DNA of 64,000 bases from NCBI GenBank assembly GCA_038030265.1, contig CM075943.1:434001-498000 (forward strand), read 5' to 3'. Both the position numbers and the translations under genes were made by a program. Under the pieces are notes generated by a model. The model was not told the DNA's origin. It saw nothing but the letters and a program-made list of their open reading frames with translations, and did not search any database. How positions within the stretch are numbered: the stretch's first letter is position 1; every line of letters begins with the position of its first letter. The DNA comes from Corythucha ciliata. Lineage: Eukaryota > Arthropoda > Insecta > Hemiptera > Tingidae. Shown piece by piece: positions 9,643-19,389 of this stretch.

Positions 9643-10613
9643 GACACTGTGATGTCTCAACAGTATGGCATACCTCAAGGAACTGTGCTGGGACCCATAC
9701 TCTACTTATTGTATGTTAACTATCTCGGGAAAGTTAACGTGGATGGGGAACTCATAATGTTTGCTGACGACACGGCTGTAATTTTTTCTGGTGGAACATG
9801 GAACGAAGCGTTTAAAAGGGCAAAGACTGGTATGAAAATTTTTTTTCATGGTTTCAGAGAAATAAGTTGACAATAAACAGAGGAAAAACTTCATATGTGT
9901 CTTTTTCATACCAGAAAAAGCTGCAGCCTGACAGTAATAATAAACTAAGCGTTTGTGAATGTCAGTCGGATGAGGAATGTAGCTGTAATGAATCATGGAC
10001 TATAAAACCTGTAAACTACTGTAAATATTTAGGAGTTATTGTAGATAAATACCTTAAATGGGATGTACATATTCAAAATTTGACCAAAAAGTTGAGGCAA
10101 TTGATTTATATTTTCCGCCGATTGCAGCCGATTCTGAGTTTGAACGTACTTAGAAATGTTTATTGTGCGTATGCCCAATCTCTCTTAATATACAGTTTGC
10201 CAGTATGGTCTAGTACATTCAAAAGCCATCTTAACCAGGTTCAAATCATTCAAAAGAAACTAATCAGGATAATATCTAAGAAACCGTACAATTCACCCTC
10301 TAAACCATTATTTATGAAATTAAATTTACTGAATTTTGATCAATTAATGAAACTAAATTGCATGAAAGAAGTTTTGAAGGAAGGTGTATGGGAATCACCG
10401 GCCGGGAATACTCAAACGCGAAATAGGCTAAATAATATGGTTTCTTTGCCATTACTGCGCACTGCACACGCTCAAAATCAGTACTCATACAGAGGCATGA
10501 AGTACCTAAACACCCTACCCATGGACGTAAAAAATGTGTTAAAATCCACAGATGATAATAAAAAAAGAACAAAAATTTTGTATAAACATTTATTGTATAC
10601 AGAGCATAACTAG
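9643..10613 (+). pseudogene. Reverse transcriptase C-terminal half, CR1-like
   Basis: The first segment contains YGIPQGTVLGPILY and the catalytic FADDTAV, and reads to a TGA near 9870. A second frame (from ATG 9867) continues through the RT thumb and C-terminal region (KYLGVIVDKYLKWDVHI, LLIYSLPVWSS) to the stop at 10613. One frameshift near 9850-9870, beside a T-rich run, separates the two. The endonuclease and N-terminal RT are missing. The type is that of generic 'RNA-directed DNA polymerase from mobile element' proteins of insects; the clade assignment (CR1/Daphne-like versus jockey) is uncertain. No RNase H is present. Confidence 0.78.
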
Positions 10614-10891
10614 AGCTCAAATGTACATAATGTATTATAAAACTGTAATAATGTATATAAAACCGGAAATGTATAGACCCCAAGATGATGAAACATTAAT
10701 TAGTATTTAGCCAATTGCCTGTATCAAACCTAATTTGTATGTCTAAATTATTGATGTATTTGCTATTGATGTGATTGTTTTGTTTTTGATGTGATAGTTT
10801 TGCTGGGTAATGAATTGTATAATGAGGCTCTTCTCCTAACACGGGCATTCGCTCATACAGGAGAATATAAATAAATTAAAAAAAAAAAAAA
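9643..10891 (+). mobile_element. 5'-truncated CR1-like (jockey-superfamily) LINE fragment
   Basis: Starts immediately after the poly(A) tail of the previous element, inside an RT domain, and ends in an A-run at 10878-10891 preceded by AATAAA-like sequence. It is AT-rich, unlike the GC-rich LOA and R1 copies to its left. Either the LOA copy inserted into this element or this is an independent truncated insertion; the left flank of LOA is outside the window. Confidence 0.75.
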
Positions 10892-11620
10892 TGCACATTC
10901 AATCAACCCTGTTACAAATCAAATAAAAAATTCCACTGCCAAACAAATAATGTAATCGATAAGAATGTGTCTTGTGAACAACTATATCTTAAGAGAAAAT
11001 TCGAATAAGCAATGAACATATTCTAGGATACTCTTAAATAGGCCCTACCTTAAAAGAATCCCTGAAGCTAACCAGTTAATCATAATTCTCCCCCAACCTA
11101 CCAAACTAGAGATAAAAAATAACCAGCAGACTAAGTTCCTTCAATTAAAAGGATCCTTCCTCGTCCAAATGCTTAAAGAGGAAATTTTTCTAAACAAAAC
11201 TCTTCTTACCAGCTTCCAGGAATCCATCGGAAAATCGAGAATCCCATTCATAGAACATGACACAATTAGAAGCGTGCAGCTTATCTTTCGGAAGGCATAG
11301 AATACGTAGTTTTGTACGGTTATGAGGTGATTTTTTATTATTTGTGAGTCTTCTCGTTCACTCAAGGTAATTTAACATATCATGGGAGAACTCCTAGTCC
11401 ACGGCTGAACTTGGGTCGAACCCTCCGACGAGGGCCCTCAGATCACCGAGCCTCTCCTTCACTTCAGCTATCATCTAGAAGTTAAAAATGTATTAATTTA
11501 ATTACCTTTTTCCATGTTGACATCACAAGGATTGATCGAATTTTGCAGGTCAAAAACAAGCGGTTTTGAAGAGAAAAATCATTATTTTTTCTAAAAATTG
11601 ATCATTTCTGACGAAAACGT
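10892..11620. other. Unassigned AT-rich spacer with possible short TIRs
   Basis: No gene recognised. ACCCTGTTACA at 10906-10916 and its complement TGTAACAGGGT at 11625-11635 could be 11-bp terminal inverted repeats of a ~730-bp non-autonomous DNA element, but homology does not extend further inward and I see no target duplication. Confidence 0.3.
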
Positions 11621-11654
11621 ATACTGTAACAGGGTTTCCACCCTGTTACAGTAT
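11621..11654. repeat. Perfect 15-bp inverted repeat (4-nt loop)
   Basis: ATACTGTAACAGGGT, loop TTCC, then the exact complement. It could be two abutting transposon ends (the same 11-mer occurs at 10906) or a hairpin. Confidence 0.7.
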
Positions 11655-11689
11655 GACCACTTCATCTCGTCGCATTAAGCGTACCTGCA

Positions 11690-12296
11690 GATGAATTGAC
11701 TGGAACATTTTTCTATTCGTGTAGTCCCCTCTTTTATCTGGTGGTACGCAGACACCAATATGGCATGAATCTATGCATCCAACAATTCAGGAAACTTCCG
11801 AACCCTTAAATTGACAAAGCCCACGTTAATCTCACGCATTTCAACTGGATTTGGCCATCTATGACAAACAAATTGATATTATTGTGCAAAATATGATGTA
11901 AAAGTAGAGATAATTACTTTATAATTTCATCCAATAACAGATTTATAAGTCTGATACACCGCTGTATTATCTTCGAAGCCACTCCTTTCGTATATCAAAA
12001 ACGGTCGGCAACTCCTCTGAAACTTTCGGGATTTGCCAGGTACCATATGTCATGAGGGCTGAAATTTCTGCGTCTTCTTTTGGTCGACCCGTGCGTTGGA
12101 ATCTTTCCAGAGGCATAATTTTGTGAAGTAAAATCTGAAATTTTAAAGCTACGTATAGTTGTCCGATTCTTAAGCCAAGGTCACCGAGCAGACCGTGAAA
12201 AGAGTTAAAGCAAGCAGTACTCACTTCAAAAGAGGTTCGTGTGAGCCTGAAATGACTTTGAAATTCAGAAGGTGTGTACAGCCTCAAAGTTCTCAA
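11690..12296 (-). pseudogene. Harbinger-type (HARBI1-like) transposase relic
   Basis: On the minus strand an ORF at 12296-11967 begins TPSEFQSHFRLTRTSFEV, resembling the start of PIF/Harbinger nuclease proteins. Downstream (about 11880-11690) decayed frames read RWPNPVEMREINVGF, KFPELLDA with a stop, and after a frameshift DYTNRKMFQSIHLQ, which matches the conserved (P-x-G-x-IDG)...Y-NRK-x-x-S-x-x-x-Q region of Harbinger DDE nucleases. The acidic DG pair is not preserved. It is therefore a dead transposase with at least one stop and one frameshift. No companion MYB-like gene is seen. The family assignment rests on motif memory only. Confidence 0.6.
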
Positions 12297-12479
12297 AAAA
12301 TTTAGTTCGAGGTCCTTATACTTGTTTCGGTAGTACTACATGTGAACTTCAAAGTCATCGTTGATAGACTGGAATATCTTCCAGAGAAAACAAAAACGCG
12401 CACTAATAGTTCCCATGCCGCGAAAGTACCGCCGAGCGAGCTACGATAACTGCAAGGTATTGGAAACTAAACCTTAGAT
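12297..12479. other. Short unassigned segment before assembly gap
   Basis: No recognisable coding sequence; it may be the upstream part of the Harbinger relic. Confidence 0.3.
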
Positions 12480-12979
12480 NNNNNNNNNNNNNNNNNNNNN
12501 NNNNNNNNNNNNNNNNNNNNNNNNNNNNNNNNNNNNNNNNNNNNNNNNNNNNNNNNNNNNNNNNNNNNNNNNNNNNNNNNNNNNNNNNNNNNNNNNNNNN
12601 NNNNNNNNNNNNNNNNNNNNNNNNNNNNNNNNNNNNNNNNNNNNNNNNNNNNNNNNNNNNNNNNNNNNNNNNNNNNNNNNNNNNNNNNNNNNNNNNNNNN
12701 NNNNNNNNNNNNNNNNNNNNNNNNNNNNNNNNNNNNNNNNNNNNNNNNNNNNNNNNNNNNNNNNNNNNNNNNNNNNNNNNNNNNNNNNNNNNNNNNNNNN
12801 NNNNNNNNNNNNNNNNNNNNNNNNNNNNNNNNNNNNNNNNNNNNNNNNNNNNNNNNNNNNNNNNNNNNNNNNNNNNNNNNNNNNNNNNNNNNNNNNNNNN
12901 NNNNNNNNNNNNNNNNNNNNNNNNNNNNNNNNNNNNNNNNNNNNNNNNNNNNNNNNNNNNNNNNNNNNNNNNNNNNNNN
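12480..12979. other. Assembly gap (500 N)
   Basis: Exactly 500 N, a conventional scaffold-gap size, so the true length is unknown. Open frames that cross it are artefacts. Confidence 0.99.
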
Positions 12980-13912
12980 CTTTCTCCAATGAGTGATCAG
13001 ATATCGTTCGGGCGGTTTCGAAATCTGATGAGCATGTCAGCAGTGTAGTGTCATCGGCGTATCTATAGGATGTGCTGTCTTCCAGGCAATAACCGAAATC
13101 GTTGGTAAGAACAATGAAAAGAGTGGGACCGAGGATCGACCCTTGTGGAACCCCGGTGATCAATGTCGTCACTGTAGACTCGTTCCTAGTCCTAATGAGA
13201 CGTATTGCTGCCTATTGTCTAGGTAGGATTTAATGAGGTCGAGGACCGTTCCCTTGACACCATAGCACTTCAGCTTGCATAAAATCTGGCTATGATCGGC
13301 GCTATCAAAGGCGTGGCTCAGGTCCAAAAAGTCTCCCACTGCAGTTCCTTTTGCTTCATAAGTTTCCGAGATTTTCGATGTGAGAGCCACAATTGCATCC
13401 ACAGCAGATTTCTTGGTGCGGTATCCAAACTGATCCGTAGAGTAAACTTTGTAATTTTCGAAATACTCGTTTAATTGTTTGTTTACGAAATATTCTACAA
13501 CTTTTGACACTATTGGCAAAACCGAAATTGGTCTGTAGTTATTCAGGTCGTCCGAATTTCCTTTTTTATAGACTGGCACCACTTTTGCCAATTTAAGAGC
13601 GTCCGGAAAGTGGCCGGACAAGAGGCACGCGTTCACCAACATGTGCAGAGGTTCTATTAAGAATGGGGCGATTTCCTTGAAGAGATTGGTAGACATCTCG
13701 TAGCAGTCTCGGGCGTCTGAGGACTTAAGTTTATTAACATACTTCAGAATGTCTTCCCTTGAGACTGGCTTAAAGTCAGACAGACTGAGTGATTGAGGAT
13801 TCAGTATATTTGCTGCCTGCTCACTAGGACAAGGAGAAGTCGGTTTCGAAGATTTAGACCCATTGAAATTCTGGTTGAACGTTGATTTGTGGGAAGCTAT
13901 TGTGAAGGTCAC
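12980..13912 (-). pseudogene. CR1-like LINE reverse transcriptase, cut by gap
   Basis: Minus-strand RT readable from ~13912: LKSSDARDCYEMS, VVPVYKKGNSDDLNNYRPI, FGYRTKKSAVDAI, DLSHAFDSADH; then after a frameshift near 13172, GVPQGSILGPTLF and YRYADDTTLL running into the gap at 12979. The motifs are those of CR1/jockey-group LINEs. The segment normally reading PGPDG is DARDC, and the usual FLD-LSKAFD has become DLSHAFDSA, so it is somewhat diverged. The endonuclease is missing upstream. It may be the same broad family as the fragment at 9643-10891, but the proteins overlap too little to tell. Confidence 0.8.
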
Positions 13913-14261
13913 GTGAATGCTGTTATCACGTCATCAGTCTATCTAGCCTATTTCAAATGGGTTCCGCAACCCAATAGTTTTAAAAATGAATAAAAAAAAA
14001 AACAGGGCCTGATTTTAATTGAACGGATCGTGTTTTCAAGAGTTTTGGTACCCAAGCTATCACGACAGCATGATTTTGGAAAATGTGTTACTTCCTCATT
14101 AGCGGGTGGCCGACATCAGGGCTAAAGAGGCTATATTTAGATGGACTGTTATCTACTCCCCCATCCCATGCAATCCTACGCAAATCGCGATAAGGTAACC
14201 CTTGTGTACCCTATACGTACGTAAACAAAAGTTGGCCCGATCTGTGGCCCCGATGTCCGGA
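13913..14261. other. Unassigned spacer
   Basis: No gene or clear repeat recognised; the A-run at 13989-14001 could be a decayed retroelement tail. Confidence 0.4.
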
Positions 14262-14660
14262 ACTCGAATTAGCACTTTTTATCAATTTCAACAGTGAATT
14301 AGTTATTTTTCACGTTTAGCCATCAACTAGCGATTTTTCTCAATTTTGGCCTCGGAAGTTGCCTCCGAAAACCACAAATTTCTCAATTTTTAGCATGGAA
14401 TAAGCGGTTTGTCTAAATTTTCGCAATGAATTCACTCTGAGTACCGATTTAGCCATGAATCGGCTCTTTGTCTCCATTTTAACATAAAATCACCGCTATT
14501 TCTCAATTTTCGCAGCGATTTAGCAGAGTCTTTCTCATTTAACCGCGAACCAACGTTACATGGCCTCAACTTGAGCAGTGAATTAGCGTTGTCTACATAA
14601 TTTAGACCTACAAACTGACGCTTGTTCGTCAGTTCAACAGCGAATTGGCGACTTTTCCTT
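14262..14660 (+). repeat. Degenerate ~30-bp minisatellite, block 1
   Basis: About a dozen diverged units built from GAATTAGCG-type and TTTTTCTCAATTTTAGCC-type halves, e.g. around 14270, 14330, 14460 and 14590. The same unit builds the much larger arrays at 35810-37215 (same strand) and 54215-55850 (opposite strand). No flanking transposon ends are seen here. Confidence 0.75.
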
Positions 14661-15461
14661 CCTTAGATAATGGTCTTTTGCTCTTTTTATGAGCAAGCTG
14701 ACATGCACATGGTGTAACGCATTGATAGGTGGCATATATTGGTAAAAAGTGCAGATTCGTAAAATATATAATGTACAAAACGTGTCGCATCTCGGATGCA
14801 AAGCAATCATTTTCACGAACGTCTAGCAATAATTTTGATCGCAAATGAGCGGAAACCACCCCTATGTTTCATCCGATTATCCATTTCATGGACATCTTAA
14901 AAGACATGTTGGATGGCTACGTGTCCTGGTAGAGGATTGCAGCCCTGTTGTGGTCTCAATGTGCCGATGATCATTGGATTTCGCATGCCACCACACGCTA
15001 GGCTAAGATTCATTCGGACCAAACGTATACTAATTCTGAAGAAACTTTTGCGATCTTTATATTGCGCTACTCACTTTGAGTAGGGACACAACTTAGACCG
15101 TATGATAAGCGTTTGTTGGGAAAAAGTGTCCGTTTTGGGTAAAAACAAAAAATACGTAATGATTTTCTTGAACGAACATCAGAATTTCAGAAGCCAACAA
15201 ATAGCCATTTTGTGCTCAAATAGCCTTTACACTATTTCCACAGTTTGTCTGAGAATTTATTAGGCAGACACCAAACCCCCCACTCTAGACTACATAGTAC
15301 AGTAAGCCATTTCTCTTCTCCTAAGTCCCAGTTCTGGAAGCTATGAATGTGACGTCTATTCCGCACCTATGACTTGATAAATCATCGATGGCAAGGACCC
15401 AGAACGGTGCGAGAGGCGATTGAAGGTCAATAATAACATGCGAAGCGCTAAAACCCCGTTA
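14661..15461. other. Unassigned AT-rich spacer
   Basis: Short open frames only; nothing recognised. Confidence 0.4.
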
Positions 15462-15600
15462 GTGGTGCGCGCGGGACGCGGGAAGTCCCGCGGCCCGTAC
15501 CGCGCGCCGGACGGGAGTCGAAAATGGCTTGAGGCGGGACAAAGCCTAAATTTCCCGCGCGGGACGGGACTTACCGCGGTCGTCCCGCGGGAAATCGATT
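15462..15600. repeat. GC-rich palindromic block, probable hAT-type terminus
   Basis: AGTGGTGCGCGCGGGACGCG followed by repeated GCGGGAC/GTCCCGC words in both orientations, in otherwise AT-rich surroundings. GTGGTGC followed by CGGGAC-rich sequence is common at ends of animal hAT elements. A matching opposite end is not evident, so it may be a fragment. Confidence 0.4.
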
Positions 15601-17823
15601 TTGTTTTTTTTATTAAAAAGTGAGATAAACGAAAGAAACCAAATAATACGTTTGCCTTCACCATAGAGGTAAATAACTGGAGAAAGCCTGAATGGGCTGA
15701 TGGGTGGGTAGAAGGGTTGTCACAAATATGGCCGCCAAAGTACACCTTTAGAACCTTGAATTTACCTCTACATCGTCAGGTTATCAACAAAAACGCTCAC
15801 CTCCCCCCTGAGATTAATGCAAAATTACAAAAAAAGCGCCCGAGTTAGAATGAACAAGGGGTATTTCGGGGAATTTGTTCGGTAAAAACTAAATCAAACT
15901 CGTCAACACTCTCGTTCTCAAAGCGTGGACGACTTGATGTTCATGCGATTTCATTGTAAATGTCATCGTTCGTGGCACGTAGCCATGTTTTCAAGTGTAT
16001 TTTGGTGTTTATTTTCTAAAATAAGTGGCCCTGATCGCGTTCCATCAACATACTAGGAAAAATATTACATGGGCGAGACAGTCACGAGTTCAGAAAGAGC
16101 CGCTCCGTCTCTTGAGGACTGCGAAACTAGGATTTGAACAAAAGTCGCCACACTCATGCAGTTCTCGCTGTGCTCGAACACGGGTCTTCTCAATTTACCA
16201 TGTTCTCAATGTACCATGCATGTCTGAATTAGTTTGTTTCTTGCTTGCGAGCGATTATTATGTGAAATAAACGTTCGTGATTTCTTAGCCCTGTATTTCT
16301 CTTTGCTACCAGAGGATCGACCCCTGAAGAAACATACCCAACAATACACAACACATCAGTGAAAAACAAGTTATCTTGAACTCAGAAACATGACGTATTC
16401 CACAAAAAACATGAGTGACGGATTTCCCGGTGGCTTCTGTCGTGATTCCCGGAAGAGGATAGGAGCTACTTGCGCACGTTGAAATATCCGGAAAAGAAGT
16501 CCAACAACTCGCGCATGGTCGACCGTTTAAAATAAAGATTCTCCGGAGTGTAGTTCTGGGTTATTCACTTTATTAATGCCCTGTGAAACAATCTAAAAAC
16601 TCACATTGACAATTTCTAGACATACTAGAGGAAAAAAGAACAAAACTAGAAATTCAAAGTGGACATGTGTAAATAAAAAACAACTTGACTTGAGGTTACT
16701 TTGTGGTTCACAAGGTGCACCTCCCACCGTAACTACGGTCAACAAATTTCAAGCCCAAGCTTTCTGCATTCCATAGAGATAATATAACATGGAGGGAGTC
16801 TTGCTCCAATATGACGGCATATGAATAGGTTATAATATTACTGTAAATTAATATAAATAAATTCAAAAATGAAAACCTCGCTTTCTGGTCAGTGAGTGAA
16901 CTTGTTTGTAGTTTTATCTAACAATAAAACCTGATTCATATCAGCTAGCCTTGTTTCAACAAAACAAGGCGATTATTATTACATCAAAATTTGCGTTTTA
17001 GCTTTCTTGAAAATGTACTTGGACGACTCAAGGAACAGAGAAAATATGAGACATATTGTAACTTTCAGAGCCCGTGTGCTAAATTTCAGGGATCTTCTTC
17101 GGTTATAAAACGCTCGGTGTCGAAGTCCACTTCGAATTGTGTTGCGTACAGTCGAATAGTGACTTTAAAAAACGAATGGCACACAGCGGAGGCTATGCCG
17201 TAGAGCGGGTCACTCGTCTCGTGTCCTAAACTTCCCTCTATTCCCTTCTACGCATTTCCTTTAAGCGGCAATCGGAAAACCTACTCGCTTTTCGGAATTA
17301 CAAACGGTGCATTCTTGTTCGCAACCCATACGCTCATGTGGAAGCGGCTCTTTGTATCTCGCAAACGCCGCGATTCATGAAAGAACGGCTGACCCGGGCG
17401 ATACTAGCCACTGTGCTCCACGTTCGTTCACCGGAGCGTCGGCCGTGCACGCCCTAACAGTTCAGAAGAGGGACGAATGATCCCATATTGAGAAATTTAA
17501 AGGAACCGCGTAGTCTGACCAGAGCAATCGTTTCATTTCAAACCCTTTCACGTAGCCATCCCGTCAATTTTGAACTGGCTTAACTTTTAACTAGCGCGTT
17601 GGGCTCGTTCCACGTATCCGAGGTTTCAAGCCGCGCGGTTTTGGCTGACGCCTATTGACCGCGTACACCTTTACACATGTGCGGTTCATATTATTTGGTT
17701 CGATGAGAAAGCGGTATCACGCGGGGGCCTCGTGAAACCGCGTATGTGTGAAACGAGCGTTGGGAAATGCTTAACGTAGAATGTCACGTGCCCCTTTTAT
17801 AGCGCTGAAGAAGATTACCTCAC
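15601..17823. other. Unassigned low-copy-looking DNA
   Basis: No transposon motifs, RNA genes or convincing coding segments seen. Short open frames lack recognisable domains. Confidence 0.4.
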
Positions 17824-17911
17824 CCTGATGCTTGGAAAAGAATCTGAAGAAGGATACACGGTCCTTTCCAGCCTTCGAGTAGCACCCAACAAACGCGTAG
17901 TTCACCGGCAT
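17824..17911 (-). pseudogene. THAP-domain first-exon relic (A)
   Basis: From ATG 17911 (minus) the reading starts MPVNYAFVGCYSKAGKD and continues VSFFRFFSKHQG. This resembles the start of THAP zinc fingers (M-P-x-x-C-x-x-x-G-C, then F-x-x-FP), but the first zinc-binding cysteine is a tyrosine (TAC, one base from TGC) and the usual P of the FP motif is absent. A GT donor-like context (CAGGGTGAGG) follows at about 17823, where a THAP first exon could end. THAP domains occur in host proteins and in P-element-type transposases; either origin is possible. Confidence 0.5.
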
Positions 17912-18508
17912 TTCGTTCTTTCGAATAAACGCCATTTGTGTATTATACAATAAAAAGAACACGTTTTGATGATTCTCTAGTCAAAATTCATTTTTCAAGT
18001 GACATAGGAACAAGACTTCTTGGCCGAGCGATGTGGGGAATACACATTCTGTTCTGCCTCAGTGACTGAAAACCGGAAGAAACTATCACCGTCTGAGGAT
18101 CAATTGCTTAGAATAGACCTAAATTTCAGCTCATAAAACCTAAAACAACTTTTGGAACGTTAAAATTAAGTAAATATAAATAAATCACTCAGGACTGTAA
18201 TAAATTTGGAGTAAACAGGAAAGGTAATATAACCCAACTCTTATCTCGTGTCCGTTCCCGATATATTCGAAAACAATAATTAAAAAAATATTATAATCGA
18301 ATTCGCTCAACTTCGCACATGTCTCAAAAGTGACAGCGTCAGCTTGGAGTGAATGGAGTGGATATACAAAGTTTCACAAATGTATTCGCCCAACTGACAT
18401 TTATTGGGAGGAGGGCCGCGGGATATCTTTAAAATGTTATTTAAAAAACATTTAGCGCTTCCCGTGAATGGCGACCAAACTAAACTTCGTTCCTCGGTTT
18501 TCTTACGT
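17912..18508. other. Unassigned spacer
   Basis: Nothing recognised. Confidence 0.4.
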
Positions 18509-18754
18509 AAGCCAGGTTCACACCTATCATGCACGCTTCCGATCCGACACCGACCGTACATGTCGGATCGGAGACTGTGGAAGCCCTCGTAACGGTTAGA
18601 CTATATTTGGGTTGGAAAGGCAATCTGAGAGGGTTGAGAAGCGTAATAGCCGTCAATTATTAGGTATTAACGCCTATTACGGTCCCCACACCTATCAAAA
18701 AATGCATGATCGGTGTCGGATCGGAAGCGTGCATGATAGGTGTGAACTGGGCTT
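18509..18754. mobile_element. Small MITE with ~46-bp terminal inverted repeats
   Basis: AAGCCAGGTTCACACCTATC... at 18509 and its near-perfect complement ending at 18754 (two mismatches in the first ~10 bp), with an inner palindrome around CCGATCCGACACCGA and TGTCGGATCGG. No coding capacity. The ends may be TTAA-like (GGCTTAAG at the right) but the left flank does not match, so the superfamily is unassigned. It directly abuts the Tc1/mariner relic, as if inserted into it. Confidence 0.7.
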
Positions 18755-19151
18755 AAGTTTCACTCCCATGGACGGAATAATGGTCTATTTCGAATACATT
18801 GACATTTTGAAGATGAATTTGAAAGAAAGTGCTAGAGTATTGGGCATTGAGAACACGTTCAAGTTTTACCAGGACAACGACCCGAAGCATACAGCGTACC
18901 CAACACGCGAATGGCTTCTCTACAATTGTCCAAAGGTTCCTCAGACACCTCCACAATCTCCGGAACGAAAATGGGCTTTCTTGGAGGCAAGAGTACGGGA
19001 ACATGAGGTTCGAAATGTCAACCATTTGAGGCAGGTACTTTCCATAGAATGGGATAAAATTACGTCCGATCGTACGTCAAAATTTGTCAAATCGATGCCT
19101 GATCGCCTAAAGGAAGTCTTGGCGAGAAAAGGACATGCGACGAAGTACTAG
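18755..19151 (+). pseudogene. Tc1/mariner transposase C-terminal relic
   Basis: Readable as KFYQDNDPKHTA (second catalytic Asp region of the DDE fold), PPQSPERKWAFLEARV (normally PDLNPIE, so the third catalytic residue is lost or displaced by a small deletion), then IEWDKITSDRTSKFVKSMP and KEVLARKGHATKY to the stop at 19151. The N-terminal DNA-binding and first catalytic parts are missing; the small MITE sits at the truncation point. The family is clearly IS630-Tc1-mariner, Tc1 branch; the copy is inactive. Confidence 0.8.
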
Positions 19152-19180
19152 TTACCCTACTTTATTTTTACGAATTAAAA

Positions 19181-19389
19181 TTACGAATACTTTTGCTGCT
19201 TTCATCTTCGTATATTCTAAAATTTTCTTGGATTGATTCCATTGCCTTAAGGTTTTCTTTGGTTGTATCGATTGGTACTTGTTCTATGCTCCTTTAATTA
19301 CCACTTGGATAAAAAAAGGGAAACTGATATTCATGAAATCTTATTTTGGAGGGGAACTTAAAAAAATAACAATTTACGAATACTTTTGC
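19181..19389 (+). repeat. Direct repeat pair downstream of Tc1 relic
   Basis: TTACGAATACTTTTGC occurs at 19181-19196 and again at 19374-19389. Such sequence is typical of Tc1-like terminal repeats, so the second copy probably marks the old 3' end of the element. Confidence 0.5.

Noticed and set aside
12474..13172. Open frame across the N run
   Set aside because: Most of it is N; only the last ~64 codons are real and belong to the CR1-like RT.
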